Notes: generated by a model from the sequence alone, not told the origin. Counted from the first letter of the stretch, positions 9,281 to 19,961 are shown. The stretch is 64,000 nucleotides of DNA from Paracoccaceae bacterium (GCA_007692585.1 REBU01000063.1:1-64000); one strand, 5' to 3'. Numbers and translations: made by a program.

Positions 9281-10216
9281 ATGACAACAGCTTATCTCAC
9301 GCATCCCGACGCCCAGCGCCATCTCACGCCCCTAGGCCATCCCGAACAGGTGGCGCGCATGGCCGCGATTGCGCAAGCGCTGGACCATCCCGATTTCGCA
9401 GCCCTCAAGCGCTTTGACGCGCCCCTGGCAGAGGACGCGCAGCTCGCGCTCAGCCATCCCGACCGCTATATCGACCGCATCCGCAAGGCGATCCCGGCAG
9501 GCGGGATCTACCAGCTGGACGCCGATACCCATGTCTCCACCGGCTCATTCGACGCCGCCCGCCGCGCGGTCGGCGGGGCCTGCCATGCGGTCGATCTGGT
9601 GCTCGGAGCCGAGGTCGCCAATGCCTTCGTCGCAATGCGCCCGCCCGGCCACCATGCCGAACGCGAAACACCGATGGGGTTTTGTCTGTTCGGAACCGTG
9701 GCCATCGCCGCGCGCCACGCGATGGAGGCCCATGGCCTGAGCCGCGTCGCCGTTGTCGATTTCGACGTCCATCACGGCAATGGCACGCAGGATCTGCTCT
9801 GGGATGAAGCACGCGCCTTTTTCGTGTCCAGCCACCAGATGCCGCTCTGGCCCGGCTCTGGTCGCCCCGACGAACGCGGCGCGCATGGCAATGTGCTCAA
9901 TGTGCCGCTGGCGCCGGGCACCGATGGCGCGGCCTTCCGACGCATCTATGAAGACATGGTGCTGCCGCAACTCGACCGCTTCGCGCCCGAACTGATCCTG
10001 GTGTCCGCCGGGTTTGACGCGCATCGCGACGACCCGCTGGCGCAGCTTTCCCTTGTCGAGCAGGATTTCGCCTGGGTCACCGGCGCGCTTTGCGATATTG
10101 CCGCGCGCCATTGCGCCGGGCGGCTGGTCTCCTGCCTCGAAGGGGGCTATGACCTGCCCGCGCTGGGGGCGAGTGTCGCCGCGCATATCCGCGTGTTGAT
10201 GGAGAAGGGCGCATGA
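9281..10216 (+). CDS. Histone deacetylase family (AcuC/APAH-like) amidohydrolase
   Basis: This is a zinc-dependent deacetylase of the arginase/deacetylase superfamily, 311 residues. The catalytic features are visible: RPPGHHAE with the His pair at about 124-125, the metal-binding DFDVHHGNGT (Asp162, His164) and SAGFDAH (Asp246). The likely substrate is a small acetylated molecule such as an acetylpolyamine, but the sequence does not decide this. It overlaps xseB by 4 nt (ATGA), so it leads an operon with xseB, ispA and dxs, an arrangement common in Rhodobacteraceae. Confidence 0.9.
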   Translation: MTTAYLTHPDAQRHLTPLGHPEQVARMAAIAQALDHPDFAALKRFDAPLAEDAQLALSHPDRYIDRIRKAIPAGGIYQLDADTHVSTGSFDAARRAVGGACHAVDLVLGAEVANAFVAMRPPGHHAERETPMGFCLFGTVAIAARHAMEAHGLSRVAVVDFDVHHGNGTQDLLWDEARAFFVSSHQMPLWPGSGRPDERGAHGNVLNVPLAPGTDGAAFRRIYEDMVLPQLDRFAPELILVSAGFDAHRDDPLAQLSLVEQDFAWVTGALCDIAARHCAGRLVSCLEGGYDLPALGASVAAHIRVLMEKGA

Positions 10217-10452
10217 ACGACAAACCCGTATCCGAGATGACTTTCGAGGAAGCCCTGCGCGGTCTGGAAGAGATCGTGACCCGGCTGGAACGCGGTGATG
10301 TGCCGCTCGACCAGTCGATCACGCTCTATGAGCGCGGGGCGGAGTTGAAGAAACATTGCGAAGCGCGACTGAACGCGGCGCAGATGCGCGTCGAGGCCAT
10401 TCGCCTGTCCGAAGACGGCACGCCCAAAGGCACGGAGCCCTTCACCGCATGA
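10213..10452 (+). CDS. xseB: Exodeoxyribonuclease VII small subunit
   Basis: This is the small subunit of exonuclease VII, which degrades single-stranded DNA together with XseA. The 79-residue length is normal. MTFEEALRGLEEIVTRLERG and the segment LDQSITLYERGAELKKHCE are the hallmark of the XseB family and form a helical hairpin. It is translationally coupled by ATGA overlaps to the deacetylase gene before it and to ispA after it. xseA is not in the window. Confidence 0.93.
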   Translation: MNDKPVSEMTFEEALRGLEEIVTRLERGDVPLDQSITLYERGAELKKHCEARLNAAQMRVEAIRLSEDGTPKGTEPFTA

Positions 10453-11324
10453 GCGATTTTGCTGCCGCACTGGCCGCGCTCGCGCCCCGGATCGAAGCGC
10501 GCTTGCAGGCGGAAATCGCCAGCCTGCCCGCAAGTGGCGTGCGCGACGCCATGGCCTACGGGGCGCAGGGCGGCAAGAAACTGCGCGGCTTTCTGGTGGT
10601 GGATTCCGCGCGGCTGCATGGCATCGGCCCCGGTATGGCCCTGCAGGCCGCCGCCGCCATTGAGGCGATCCACGCCTATTCCCTGATCCATGACGACCTG
10701 CCCGCGATGGATGACGACGACCTGCGTCGCGGCCAGCCCACAGTGCATGTCAAATGGAGTGAGGCGACCGCGATCCTTGCAGGCGACGCGCTGCAGACGC
10801 TGGCCTTCGGGCTTCTGGCACGCGCGGATGCCGCGCCCACGGCGGCCGCGCGGCTGGACCTCGTGGCCTCGCTCGCGCAGGCCTCGGGCGGGGCGGGGAT
10901 GGTGCTGGGTCAGGCGCTCGACATTGCCGCTGAAACTTCGGCCACGCCGCTCACACTGGACGCCATCACCGCGCTGCAGGCGGGCAAAACCGGCGCGCTG
11001 ATCGAATGGGCGGCCTGCGCAGGCGCGCGGATGGCAGGCGCAGACCCGGCACCGCTGGCGCGCTATGCCCGCGCGCTGGGGCTGGCTTTCCAGATCGCCG
11101 ATGACATCCTCGACATCGAAGGCGACGCGGCGCTGGCGGGCAAAAGGCTGCAAAAGGACGAAGCGGCTGGCAAAGCCACCTTCGTGTCGCTGCTGGGGAT
11201 GGAGCGGGCCAAAGCCCGCGCCCGCGATCTGGTGGCCGAGGCCGAAGCCGCGCTTGCCGTTTACGGTACGCAGGCGCATTTGTTGCAAGGCGCTGCACAA
11301 TTCGTTATCGCACGGCAAAGCTGA
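10449..11324 (+). CDS. ispA: Polyprenyl (farnesyl) diphosphate synthase
   Basis: This enzyme condenses isopentenyl diphosphate with allylic diphosphates to make farnesyl (or geranylgeranyl) diphosphate. The product has 291 residues. The first aspartate-rich motif is in [19 protein letters not shown] (about residues 78-96), and the second is in [13 protein letters not shown] (about 214-226). [10 protein letters not shown] is the substrate-binding motif. The ATG at 10449 overlaps the xseB stop and matches the homologous N-terminus; the longer upstream frame lies inside xseB. Together with dxs it supplies precursors for quinones and carotenoids. Confidence 0.94.
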   Translation: MSDFAAALAALAPRIEARLQAEIASLPASGVRDAMAYGAQGGKKLRGFLVVDSARLHGIGPGMALQAAAAIEAIHAYSLIHDDLPAMDDDDLRRGQPTVHVKWSEATAILAGDALQTLAFGLLARADAAPTAAARLDLVASLAQASGGAGMVLGQALDIAAETSATPLTLDAITALQAGKTGALIEWAACAGARMAGADPAPLARYARALGLAFQIADDILDIEGDAALAGKRLQKDEAAGKATFVSLLGMERAKARARDLVAEAEAALAVYGTQAHLLQGAAQFVIARQS

Positions 11325-11356
11325 GCAGCACTGCACGGCGAAGGGGGAACGCAACC

Positions 11357-13273
11357 ATGCCCAACACACCGCTTCTCGACCGGGTGCAGATCCCCGCAGA
11401 TCTCAAGCGCCTGAGCGACCGCGAGCTGCACCAGATCGCCGATGAGCTGCGCGCCGAGACGATTGCCGCCGTATCGGAAACCGGCGGGCATCTGGGCGCA
11501 GGGCTTGGGGTCGTCGAGCTGACCGTCGCGCTGCATGCCGTCTTCGACACGCCGCGCGACCGGCTGATCTGGGACGTGTCGCATCAATGCTATCCGCACA
11601 AGATCCTGACGGGCCGGCGCGACCGTATCCGCACGCTGCGCCAGAAAGACGGGCTGTCGGGCTTCACCAAACGCTCCGAGTCGCCCTATGACCCGTTCGG
11701 CGCGGCGCATAGCTCCACCTCGATTTCCGCCGCACTGGGCTTCACCATGGCGCGCGAATTGGGGGGCACGCCAGAACCCGCGCTTGGCGATGCGATTGCC
11801 GTCATTGGCGACGGCGCGATCAGCGCAGGCATGGCGTTTGAAGCGCTCAACAATGCAGGCCATCTGGGCAAGCGCATTTTCGTCGTGCTCAATGACAATG
11901 ACATGTCGATTGCGCCCCCCACCGGCGCGATGTCGAGCTATCTCTCGCGCCTCTATGCCGACAAGCCGGTGCAGGAGATCAAACAGGCCATGAAGGGCGC
12001 GCTGTCGCTCCTGCCCGAGCCGTTTCAGGAAGGCGCGCGGCGCGCGAAAGACCTGCTCAAGCATGCGACCATCGGCGGGACCATGTTCGAGGAGCTGGGG
12101 TTCAACTATCTCGGCCCGATTGACGGGCATGACCTTGATCAGCTTCTCTGGGTCTTCCGCACCCTGCGCGAACGCGCAGATGAGCCGATGCTGATCCATG
12201 TCCTGACCAAGAAGGGCAAGGGCTATGCGCCCGCCGAAGGGTCGGCCGATCGCGGCCATGCGCGGGCGAAATTCGATCTGGTCACCGGCAAGCAGCAAAA
12301 GCCGCCCTCCAACGCGCCGAGCTACACCCGCGTCTTTGCCGACAGCCTGATCGCCGAAGCCAGGCGCGACGACAAGATCGTGGCCGTGACAGCCGCCATG
12401 CCCGACGGCACCGGGCTGGACCTGTTTGCCAAACATTTCCCCCAGCGCATGTTCGACGTCGCGATTGCCGAGCAGCATGGCGTGACCTTCTGCGCGGGGC
12501 TGGCCGCAGGCGGGATGAAACCCTTCTGCGCGATGTATTCGACCTTTCTGCAGCGCGGCTATGATCAGGTCGTGCATGACGTCGCGATCCAGCGCCTGCC
12601 GGTGCGGTTCGCGATTGACCGCGCGGGGCTGGTGGGCGCGGATGGCGCGACGCATGCAGGCAGTTTCGACGTGGCTTACCTCGCCAATCTACCGGGGTTT
12701 GTGGTCATGGCCGCTGCGGATGAAGCCGAGCTAGTGCATATGGTTGCCACAGCCGTCGCCCATGACGACGGCCCCATCGCCTTCCGCTTCCCACGCGGCG
12801 AAGGCGAAGGGGTCGAGCTGCCGGAACGCGGCCAGCCGCTGGAGATCGGCAAAGGCCGGATGATCCGCGAAGGCAGTCGCGTGGCGATCCTCTCCTTCGG
12901 CACGCGGCTTGGGGAAGTGCTGCGCGCCTGCGAAAGCCTTGCCGCGAAAGGCATTACCCCCACTGTCGCCGATGCGCGTTTCGCCAAACCGCTCGACCAC
13001 GAGCTGATCCTGCGGCTGGCCGCCGAGCATGAAGGGCTGATCACCATCGAAGAAGGCGCCGTGGGCGGGTTCGGCAGCCATGTCGCGCAGCTTCTGGCCG
13101 ATGAAGGCGTCTTCGACCATGGGCTGAAATTCCGCTCCATGGTGCTGCCCGATATCTTCATCGATCAGGCCAGCCCCCGCGACATGTATGACGTGGCCGC
13201 AATGAACGCCCCGCAGATCGAAGCGAAAGTGCTCGACCTGCTGGGCGTCGCGCAACTGGGCAAGCGGGCCTGA
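11357..13273 (+). CDS. dxs: 1-deoxy-D-xylulose-5-phosphate synthase
   Basis: This is the first enzyme of the MEP isoprenoid pathway. It joins pyruvate and glyceraldehyde 3-phosphate using thiamine diphosphate. The 638 residues are full length. The ThDP-binding motif [18 protein letters not shown] lies near residues 151-168. [15 protein letters not shown] and [13 protein letters not shown] (catalytic Glu) are conserved, and a transketolase C-terminal domain follows from about residue 500. AGGGGGAAC precedes the ATG. It is the last gene of the deacetylase-xseB-ispA-dxs run and converges on the thioredoxin-fold gene. Confidence 0.96.
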   Translation: MPNTPLLDRVQIPADLKRLSDRELHQIADELRAETIAAVSETGGHLGAGLGVVELTVALHAVFDTPRDRLIWDVSHQCYPHKILTGRRDRIRTLRQKDGLSGFTKRSESPYDPFGAAHSSTSISAALGFTMARELGGTPEPALGDAIAVIGDGAISAGMAFEALNNAGHLGKRIFVVLNDNDMSIAPPTGAMSSYLSRLYADKPVQEIKQAMKGALSLLPEPFQEGARRAKDLLKHATIGGTMFEELGFNYLGPIDGHDLDQLLWVFRTLRERADEPMLIHVLTKKGKGYAPAEGSADRGHARAKFDLVTGKQQKPPSNAPSYTRVFADSLIAEARRDDKIVAVTAAMPDGTGLDLFAKHFPQRMFDVAIAEQHGVTFCAGLAAGGMKPFCAMYSTFLQRGYDQVVHDVAIQRLPVRFAIDRAGLVGADGATHAGSFDVAYLANLPGFVVMAAADEAELVHMVATAVAHDDGPIAFRFPRGEGEGVELPERGQPLEIGKGRMIREGSRVAILSFGTRLGEVLRACESLAAKGITPTVADARFAKPLDHELILRLAAEHEGLITIEEGAVGGFGSHVAQLLADEGVFDHGLKFRSMVLPDIFIDQASPRDMYDVAAMNAPQIEAKVLDLLGVAQLGKRA

Positions 13274-13283
13274 TCTACCCGGC

Positions 13284-13838
13284 TCAGGCGGCTTTCCACT
13301 TGATCGAACAGCCGATGCTCGGGCTCTGTTCGCGCGGGCCTTGCCCTGTGGCCGCGATCTTAACCATCGCCTCGAACAACTCGCGCGGCGCGTCCGGCGG
13401 GCTGGGATTGCGCCCTGACGCATCGATCCGCCCGCGATACTGCAATTCCCCGGCGGCATTCAGCCCGAAGAAATCGGGCGTGCATTCCGCCCCCCAGGCG
13501 CGCGCGACCTCTTGCGCCTCGTCATGCAGATAGGGGAAGGGAAAGCCCTCGGCCTCGGCCAGCGCCTTCATCTTCGGGAAACTGTCCGCCGGGTAGGCGC
13601 GCGCATCATTCGCGCAGATCGCCGCCACCCCGATCCCATGCGCGCGCAACTCCTGCGCGTCGCGGATGATCCGGTCGAGCACGGCCAGCACATAGGGGCA
13701 ATGGTTGCAGATGAACATGACCAGCGTGCCGTTCGGCCCTGCCACATCAGACAGGCTATAGCTCTGCCCATCCGTCGCGGGCAGCGTGAAACCCGGCGCT
13801 TTCCAGCCGAAATCGCAGACAGGGGGCGTGGCGGCCAT
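13284..13838 (-). CDS. Thioredoxin-fold (AhpC/TSA-like) protein at the end of the xyl operon
   Basis: This 184-residue redoxin-like protein has the sequence LVMFICNHCPYVLAVLDRI near residues 36-54, a CxxC-type site (CNHC). AWGAECTPDFFGL, with the cis-Pro segment, lies near 113-125. No signal peptide is visible, so it is probably cytoplasmic. The ATG at 13838 has GAGG 9 nt upstream. It begins 10 nt after the xylA stop and is probably co-transcribed with the xylose genes, although no role in xylose use is known to me. Its partner protein is unknown. Confidence 0.8.
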   Translation of the reverse strand: MAATPPVCDFGWKAPGFTLPATDGQSYSLSDVAGPNGTLVMFICNHCPYVLAVLDRIIRDAQELRAHGIGVAAICANDARAYPADSFPKMKALAEAEGFPFPYLHDEAQEVARAWGAECTPDFFGLNAAGELQYRGRIDASGRNPSPPDAPRELFEAMVKIAATGQGPREQSPSIGCSIKWKAA

Positions 13839-13848
13839 GATCTTTTCC

Positions 13849-15150
13849 TCACATGAAGCGGTTGACGAGGTTTTCCAACTTCTCCTGTTTGCCAGAGCGG
13901 GGCTGCGGGTCAACCCCCTGCGCCAGAACATCGGCTGTGATCTGCGCCAGATCACTGCGCAACATCGCCTGCGCCTCCGCCGTGTTCCAGCCCGCATAGC
14001 GCGCCCCGCGCGCCGCTTCCAGCCGCCCGTCTTCCAGCATCAAAGCCGCCGCCCGGAAGCCGCGCGCGCAGACATCCATCGCGCCTGCATGTGCCACGAT
14101 CAGATCTTCCGCATCCAGCGACTGGCGGCGCAGCTTGGCGTCGAAATTCGTGCCGCCCGTGGTGAAACCGCCCGCGCGCAGAATCTCGTAATAAGCCATG
14201 GCGACTTCGGGCATGTTGTTGGGGAACTGGTCTGTGTCCCAACCCGACTGGTAATCATTGCGGTTCATGTCGATGGAGCCGAACACCCCAAGACTTGCCG
14301 CCATCGCGATCTCATGCTCGAAACTATGGCCTGCAAGGATCGCATGGCCCTGTTCGATATTCACCTTGACCTCGCGCTCCAGCCCGAATTTCTGCAAGAA
14401 GCCGTAAACCGTCGCCACATCGTAATCATATTGATGCTTCGTCGGCTCCTGCGGTTTCGGCTCGATCAGGATCGCGCCCTTGAAGCCGATCTTGTGCTTG
14501 TACTCGACCACCATCGACAGGAACCGTCCCATCTGCTCGCGCTCGCGGGCGAGGTCCGTGTTCAAAAGCGTCTCATAGCCCTCGCGCCCGCCCCAGAGGA
14601 CGTAATTCTCGCCCGCCAGCCGGTGCGTGGCATCCATGCAGGTCTTGACGGTGGCCGCACTGATAGCAAACACCTCCGGGTCGGGGTTGGTCGCGGCCCC
14701 CGCCATGTAGCGGCGATGGCTGAACAGATTGGCCGTCCCCCAGAGCAGTTTCGGCCCGCCCGCCGCCATCTTCTCGGCGAAATACTCGGTCATTTCTTCC
14801 AGATTGCGGGTGTTTTCCGCGAAACTCGCGCCTTCGGGGCGCATATCGGCGTCATGGAAGCAGAAAAACGGCACATTCAGGATGCGAAACATCTCGAAAG
14901 CCACATCGGCTTTCAGTTTCGCGTGCTCCATCGTATCGCCAAACCACGGACGCAGGAACGTCTGCCCGCCAAACGGATCGCCGCCGGGCCATGCGAAATT
15001 ATGCCAGTAGCAGACCGCGAAGCGCAGATGATCCTCCATGCGCCGCCCGAGGATGATCTCGTCAGGGTTGTAATGGCGGAAGGCGAAATCGGCGTCACTG
15101 TCCGGCCCCTGATAGGTAAGCGCGGGGATGCCTGCGAAAAAATCGGTCAT
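13849..15150 (-). CDS. xylA: Xylose isomerase
   Basis: This enzyme converts D-xylose to D-xylulose. The 433-residue length and the N-terminal insert place it in the class II (long) family. Visible signatures are [16 protein letters not shown], the catalytic His segment [13 protein letters not shown] (about 94-106), the metal-site segment [18 protein letters not shown] and the late [10 protein letters not shown]. Its start overlaps the xylB stop by 4 nt (ATGA), so the two are translationally coupled. Confidence 0.97.
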   Translation of the reverse strand: MTDFFAGIPALTYQGPDSDADFAFRHYNPDEIILGRRMEDHLRFAVCYWHNFAWPGGDPFGGQTFLRPWFGDTMEHAKLKADVAFEMFRILNVPFFCFHDADMRPEGASFAENTRNLEEMTEYFAEKMAAGGPKLLWGTANLFSHRRYMAGAATNPDPEVFAISAATVKTCMDATHRLAGENYVLWGGREGYETLLNTDLAREREQMGRFLSMVVEYKHKIGFKGAILIEPKPQEPTKHQYDYDVATVYGFLQKFGLEREVKVNIEQGHAILAGHSFEHEIAMAASLGVFGSIDMNRNDYQSGWDTDQFPNNMPEVAMAYYEILRAGGFTTGGTNFDAKLRRQSLDAEDLIVAHAGAMDVCARGFRAAALMLEDGRLEAARGARYAGWNTAEAQAMLRSDLAQITADVLAQGVDPQPRSGKQEKLENLVNRFM

Positions 15151-16586
15151 GTCAGATCCTTGATGGCTGTTTGTGCGGCCTTGAAGCGCGCATGTGTGTC
15201 TGTGAAGGCTTGGGTCAGGCCCGGCTGAGGGGCGATTTCACGCGCGATGGGCGGCAGAGGCATGGCCTCAGCGCCGGCACCTGTCGCAGCCATCAGCCCC
15301 AGCCGCGCGGCCCCCAGCGCCGCGCCATAATCGCCCGCTTCGGGCACGAGGATCGGCAGGTCCATCGCAGTCGCCAGCGCCGAAAGCCAGTAGTCCGACC
15401 GCGCGCCCCCCCCTGCCGCGATCAGCGTCTCCAGCCGCGTGCCGGTCGCGGCCAGCGCGTCCTGACAGTCCTTCAGCGCGAAGACGACGCCTTCGAGCAC
15501 CGCGCGGGTCGCGGCCTCGCGGTCGGTCGCGTGCTCCAACCCGACAAAAGCCCCGCGAATACTGGCGGAATTGAGCGGCGTGCGCTCGCCACCCAAGTAA
15601 GGCAGGAACAGTGCGCGGCCAGGGGCTTGCAGCGGCCCCAGATCGGCCGTCAGCGCGGCAGGCGTGTCCCCTGCGATCCGCGCAAACCAGTTCAGCGCGT
15701 CGGTGGCAGCAAGGATCACCCCCATCTGGTGCCATGTGCCGGGAAGCGCGTGGCAGAAGCTGTGCACCGCCGTCTCCGGCGCAGGCGCATAGCCGTCTGT
15801 CGCGGCGAAAAGCACCCCCGAGGTGCCGAGGCTTACAAACCCCTGCCCGCCCCGCGCGACGCCGAGGCCAATGGCGGTCGCCGCATTATCGCCCGCCCCA
15901 CCTGCGACCGGGATGCCAGCGGTCAGCCCGAACTCCTGCGCCAAATCCGCGCGCACATGACCCGACACGCCCGCGCCTTCGACCAGTGTTGGCATCTGGT
16001 CGCGTGTCATGCCAGACGCCGCCAGCAAGTCATCCGACCAGTCCCGCGCGCCGATATCCAGCCAGCTTGTGCCTGCCGCATCCGACTTTTCCGCGACATG
16101 GCCGCCCGTCAGCCAAAGCCGCAGATAATCCTTCGGCAAGAGCACCTTGGCCGCGCGCGCAAACAGATCTGGCTCATGCCGCGCCATCCAGACGAGTTTT
16201 GGCGCGGTGAAGCCCGGAAAGACGATATTGCCGCTGATCGCGCGAAACTGCGGGTCCGCGTCGAGCGCTGCGGCCTGCGCATGCGCGCGGGTGTCGTTCC
16301 ACAGGATGCAGGGGCGCAGCACGCGGTCGGACACATCCAGCACCGTCGCGCCATGCATCTGGCCCGACAGCCCGATGCCCGCAATCGCCGCCATGTCGAT
16401 CTGACTAGCGAGTGCGCGCAAAACGCCCTCTGCCGCTGTGATCCAATGGGCGGGGTCTTGCTCCGACCAGCCGGGATGGGGCCGCGCGACACTCAGCGGC
16501 GCGCTGGCCTCTGCCACCACAACCCCGCCATCGTCAATCACCAGCCCTTTCAGGCCGGATGTCCCAAGATCCAGTCCCAGATACAT
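15147..16586 (-). CDS. xylB: Xylulokinase
   Basis: This enzyme phosphorylates D-xylulose to xylulose 5-phosphate for the pentose phosphate pathway. It is a 479-residue FGGY-family kinase. The N-terminal phosphate loop is [29 protein letters not shown] follows near residue 80, and the C-terminal ATP-site segment [11 protein letters not shown] lies near 390. The ATG at 16586 shares one base with the xylG stop (TGATG); a GTG directly before it is the alternative start. It sits between the transporter genes and xylA. Confidence 0.95.
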   Translation of the reverse strand: MYLGLDLGTSGLKGLVIDDGGVVVAEASAPLSVARPHPGWSEQDPAHWITAAEGVLRALASQIDMAAIAGIGLSGQMHGATVLDVSDRVLRPCILWNDTRAHAQAAALDADPQFRAISGNIVFPGFTAPKLVWMARHEPDLFARAAKVLLPKDYLRLWLTGGHVAEKSDAAGTSWLDIGARDWSDDLLAASGMTRDQMPTLVEGAGVSGHVRADLAQEFGLTAGIPVAGGAGDNAATAIGLGVARGGQGFVSLGTSGVLFAATDGYAPAPETAVHSFCHALPGTWHQMGVILAATDALNWFARIAGDTPAALTADLGPLQAPGRALFLPYLGGERTPLNSASIRGAFVGLEHATDREAATRAVLEGVVFALKDCQDALAATGTRLETLIAAGGGARSDYWLSALATAMDLPILVPEAGDYGAALGAARLGLMAATGAGAEAMPLPPIAREIAPQPGLTQAFTDTHARFKAAQTAIKDLT

Positions 16587-17332
16587 CACGCAGCCTTTTC
16601 CGGCTTCTTGCCCATGATGATCATCGACAGAATGTCGTCTTCGGTCACATCCTCGACCCGCTCCGTGCCAATCAGCTGGCCGTTTTTCATCACCGACACC
16701 CGGTCACAAAGCTCCATCATCTCGCGCGTGTCATGGCTGATCAGGAAAATCCCAAGGCCCTGCGCCTTCAACTCCTTGATCAGATCGGCGACCATCTTGG
16801 TTTCATGCACGCCCAGCGCCGCTGTCGGCTCATCCATGATCAGGATCCGTGCGTTGAAATAGACCGCGCGCGCAATCGCCACGGATTGCCGCTGGCCCCC
16901 GGAGAGCGCGCTCACCGGCTCTGCGATCTTGCGGAAATTGGGGTTCAGCCGCGCCATGATCTTGCGCGTCTCGGACTCCATCCGGCTGTCATCGAGAAAG
17001 CCGAACATGGTGCGCAACTCCCGCCCCAGAAACAGATTCGCAGGCGCAGGCAGGTTATCGGCGAGCGCGAGCGTCTGGTGGATCGTCTCGATATTATAGG
17101 CACGCGCGTCGCGGGGGCTGTTGATCGTGGCCTTTTTGCCGTCGATCCAGATCTCGCCACTATCGGCGCGATACGCCCCCGACAGGATCTTGATCAGCGT
17201 CGATTTGCCCGCGCCATTATGGCCCAGAAGCCCCACGACTTCACCGGGATAAAGGTCCAGCGACACATCATCAACCGCCTGCACACCGCCGAAAGCGATC
17301 GAGAGATTGCGGATATCTACAAGTGGCGTCAT
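16586..17332 (-). CDS. xylG: Xylose ABC transporter ATP-binding protein (short, single domain)
   Basis: This ATPase powers the xylose importer. It has Walker [13 protein letters not shown], signature [14 protein letters not shown], Walker [13 protein letters not shown] and the H-loop [10 protein letters not shown]. At 248 residues it has a single nucleotide-binding domain. Classical XylG/RbsA ATPases are tandem proteins of about 500 residues, so this one resembles the short FrcA-like ATPases of alphaproteobacteria and probably works as a homodimer. It starts 3 nt after the xylH stop. Confidence 0.9.
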   Translation of the reverse strand: MTPLVDIRNLSIAFGGVQAVDDVSLDLYPGEVVGLLGHNGAGKSTLIKILSGAYRADSGEIWIDGKKATINSPRDARAYNIETIHQTLALADNLPAPANLFLGRELRTMFGFLDDSRMESETRKIMARLNPNFRKIAEPVSALSGGQRQSVAIARAVYFNARILIMDEPTAALGVHETKMVADLIKELKAQGLGIFLISHDTREMMELCDRVSVMKNGQLIGTERVEDVTEDDILSMIIMGKKPEKAA

Positions 17333-17335
17333 GGC

Positions 17336-18643
17336 TTATCCTTTCCCGGTGCGGCGGCGATAGATGATGTCGATCAGCACCGCGAGCACGAGCACCCCGC
17401 CCACGACGATATTCTGCAAGGGCGCATCGACGCCGACCATCGCCATGCCCGATTGCAGCGATTGCATGATCAACGCGCCCAAAATCGCGCCATAGATCGT
17501 GCCCAGACCGCCCGCGAGCGCTGTGCCGCCGATGACAGCTGCCGCAATCACGCGCAACTCGTCCAGCGTGCCGATATCGTTGGAATGGTTCGTCAACCGG
17601 GCCGAGGCCACCACCGCCGAGATCGCGCAGAGCGCGCCCATGATGGCGAAGACCTTGACCGTCAGCAGCCGCGTATTGATTCCCGACAGCTCCGCCGCCT
17701 GCGGATTGCCGCCCGCCGCGAAGATATAGCGCCCCAGCCGCGTCTTGCGCGCCACGATGGTCATCACGACCGCCACGACGATCAGCAGCAGCACCGAAAT
17801 CGGCAGGCCGTAAACTTCCGTATAGCCCTCGGGCATGACCTCGCCGCGCGCCTCGAATTCGCGGCGCAGACGGGCGACGGGCACTTCATAGGAATTCAGG
17901 ATCTTGATGAAGCCCAGAATCGCGCCCGCAATGATCCCCCCCAGCGCAAATTCAGCCCAGAGCGGCTTGACAGGAAACCCATGGCTGAGCTTGTCGCGCC
18001 GCTTCACCCAGAGCGCGCCCAGAGCGGCCAGCGTGGCGACGATCCCCAGCACCCAGGACCAGAACTCGCCCAGCGTGCCATTGATGCCGCCGAACATCTG
18101 AAATGTCGGGTCCAGCGGGCCAATCGTCTGCCCATTGGTCAGATACCAGCCGACATTGCGCCAGATCAGCAAGCCGCCCAAAGTCACAATAAAGGCCGGG
18201 ATCAGCAGATAGCCCGTCAGCCAGCCCTGAAACGCCCCGATCACCGCGCCTGTCACCAGCCCTGCGCCAATCGCCAGCCAGGGGATCATCGGATGCCCCA
18301 GCGGCAGGCCCAGATATTGCGGCAGCCACGCGGTCTGCATCATCGCCATGACCGCCGAACAGGTCGCCAGAAGTGCCCCCACCGACAGGTCAATGTGGCG
18401 CGTGACGATGACGAAAACCATGCCAGTCGCCATGATCGCCACGCTGACGCTCTGAATCGTCAGGTTGAAGATATTGCGCGGGGTCAGAAAGCGGCCATCG
18501 GTCAGCAGGTTGAAGACAACCAGCACAGCGATGAAAGCGCCGATCATGCCCAACAGGCGCGTGTCCAGTTCCAGCGTATCGGCAAGCCGGGGGCGGGCCG
18601 GTGCCTTGGATTTGGCAGCGGCAGAGGTGTCAGAGGTGTTCAT
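17336..18643 (-). CDS. xylH: Xylose ABC transporter permease
   Basis: This is the membrane permease of the xylose importer (BPD_transp_2 family), 435 residues with about ten hydrophobic segments. A long polar insert of roughly 60 residues between membrane segments (about 240-300, with VARLRREFEARGEVMPEG) is usual for alphaproteobacterial XylH. The C-terminal GGTALAGGLGTIYGAILGAL is the conserved ABC-contact region. The N-terminal 30 residues are Ala/Ser/Lys-rich and cytoplasmic. It lies between xylF and xylG on the same strand. Confidence 0.93.
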   Translation of the reverse strand: MNTSDTSAAAKSKAPARPRLADTLELDTRLLGMIGAFIAVLVVFNLLTDGRFLTPRNIFNLTIQSVSVAIMATGMVFVIVTRHIDLSVGALLATCSAVMAMMQTAWLPQYLGLPLGHPMIPWLAIGAGLVTGAVIGAFQGWLTGYLLIPAFIVTLGGLLIWRNVGWYLTNGQTIGPLDPTFQMFGGINGTLGEFWSWVLGIVATLAALGALWVKRRDKLSHGFPVKPLWAEFALGGIIAGAILGFIKILNSYEVPVARLRREFEARGEVMPEGYTEVYGLPISVLLLIVVAVVMTIVARKTRLGRYIFAAGGNPQAAELSGINTRLLTVKVFAIMGALCAISAVVASARLTNHSNDIGTLDELRVIAAAVIGGTALAGGLGTIYGAILGALIMQSLQSGMAMVGVDAPLQNIVVGGVLVLAVLIDIIYRRRTGKG

Positions 18644-18679
18644 GGGAAATATCCTGCCTTGGGGCGGGGAAACGCATCA

Positions 18680-18704
18680 GGGGCGCGCAACGCGCGCACG
18701 CCCC
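18680..18704 (-). promoter_or_regulatory. Intercistronic GC hairpin between xylF and xylH
   Basis: GGGGCG (18680-18685) pairs with CGCCCC (18699-18704), and further GCGCG/CGCGC pairing is possible inside. It lies in the 77-nt gap just after xylF. It has no T-run, so it probably stabilises the xylF message or weakens read-through into xylH. Confidence 0.5.
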
Positions 18705-18720
18705 CAGCGTCAGATCAGGC

Positions 18721-19746
18721 TTACTCGCAGGGCGCAGGGCCGCCGCTTACGCCCTGGCAGAGCGCTTCCAGGCTGATCCAGCCTGCATCAACCACCAGCG
18801 ACAGATTATCAGCTGTCACAGGCACCGGCTCAAGGAACATCGACACCATTTCCGTGCCAGCGGGCGAGGTCCACATGCCTGCGCCTTCGATATCCGTCAT
18901 CGCAGCGCCACCGGCCAGTTGCACGGCGATTTCAGCCGCATTGCGCCCCAGATCGCGCGCATCTTTCCACACGCTGACCGTCTGCGTGCCCAGCGCGATG
19001 CGGTTCAGCGCCGCGTGATCGCCATCCTGCCCGGACACCGGAATGCCCTGCATCCCCTGCGCGGTCAGCGCGGCCACAGCCCCGCCCGCCGTGCCGTCAT
19101 TCGACGCCACGACCGCATCCACATTGTTGTCCTGCGCGGTCAGGATCTGCTCCATGTTGCGCTGCGCATTCGCGGGCAGCCAGGCATCTGTATAGGCCTC
19201 ACCAACGATCACGATATCGCCTGCATCAATCGCGGCCTGCAGCACTTCCTGCTGGCCACCGCGCAGAAAATCGGCGTTCGGGTCCGTGGGCGAGCCCTTG
19301 ATCATCACATAGTTGCCGCTCGGTGCCTGCTCCAGCACAGCGCGGGCCTGCATCCGTCCGACTTCGACATTGTCAAAGGTCAGGTAGAAGGCGCGGCTGT
19401 CCTCGATCAGGCGGTCATAGGCGACAACGGGAATACCCTCATCGGCGGCGGCCTGCACAGCCGGTCCAATCGCGGCGGCGTCCTGCGCCAGAACGATCAG
19501 CGCATCCACGCCCTGAGCGATCAGGCTTTCAATGTCGGACAGCTGCTTGGACGCGGAAGATTGCGCATCGGCTGACACATAGCTCGCGCCAGCTGCATCA
19601 AGCGCGGCGCGGATCGCGGCCTCGTCCGTCTGCCAGCGCTCTTCCTGAAAATTCGACCAGCTCACACCGATGGTCAGCGAATCGGCCCATGCCGCCGAGC
19701 TGAAGCCGAGCGTCGCGGCAATTGCCGCGGTCATGATCTTGTTCAT
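18721..19746 (-). CDS. xylF: D-xylose ABC transporter substrate-binding protein
   Basis: This is the periplasmic sugar receptor of the xylose importer (periplasmic-binding-protein-4 / RbsB-like family), 341 residues. A Sec signal (MNKIMTAAIAATLGFSSAAW, cut near A-D) is followed by SLTIGVSWSNFQEERWQTDE, the start typical of XylF. GVDALIVLAQDAAAIGPAVQ and VVASNDGTAGGAVAAL are sugar-pocket segments of the family. It is the first gene of the leftward xylF-H-G-B-A operon, divergent from the ROK regulator. Confidence 0.94.
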   Translation of the reverse strand: MNKIMTAAIAATLGFSSAAWADSLTIGVSWSNFQEERWQTDEAAIRAALDAAGASYVSADAQSSASKQLSDIESLIAQGVDALIVLAQDAAAIGPAVQAAADEGIPVVAYDRLIEDSRAFYLTFDNVEVGRMQARAVLEQAPSGNYVMIKGSPTDPNADFLRGGQQEVLQAAIDAGDIVIVGEAYTDAWLPANAQRNMEQILTAQDNNVDAVVASNDGTAGGAVAALTAQGMQGIPVSGQDGDHAALNRIALGTQTVSVWKDARDLGRNAAEIAVQLAGGAAMTDIEGAGMWTSPAGTEMVSMFLEPVPVTADNLSLVVDAGWISLEALCQGVSGGPAPCE

Positions 19747-19828
19747 GTGTTCCTCCCTAGAACGTGGTCGGGCCGAATCGTTTTTTGGCGGCCTGATCCC
19801 ACAACAATGCCATCTATTTTTCAGCTGT

Positions 19829-19841
19829 CAAATTTAATTTG
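19829..19841. promoter_or_regulatory. Candidate operator for the ROK (XylR-type) regulator
   Basis: A perfect inverted repeat CAAATT-T-AATTTG lies in the AT-rich gap between divergent xylF and the ROK gene. A related copy (CGAATTTAATCTT, 10 of 13 matching) starts at 19934, just before the ROK ribosome-binding site. The pair is well placed to control both directions. That the ROK protein binds here is inferred. Confidence 0.55.
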
Positions 19842-19961
19842 CGCGATCTGATAAGATTATTGCGGATTTCAGTCGCCCAATCGCTTTTATCCTTGCAAGA
19901 CTCGCGATTTCGCCGCTTTATTACTTCAGCCAGCGAATTTAATCTTGGACGGGAGGCCAGG

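Noticed and set aside
16559-19018. An 819-codon plus-strand frame antisense to the xylose transporter genes
   Set aside because: It is antisense to xylG, xylH and xylF, has low-complexity His/Arg/Gln composition, and shows no recognisable domain.
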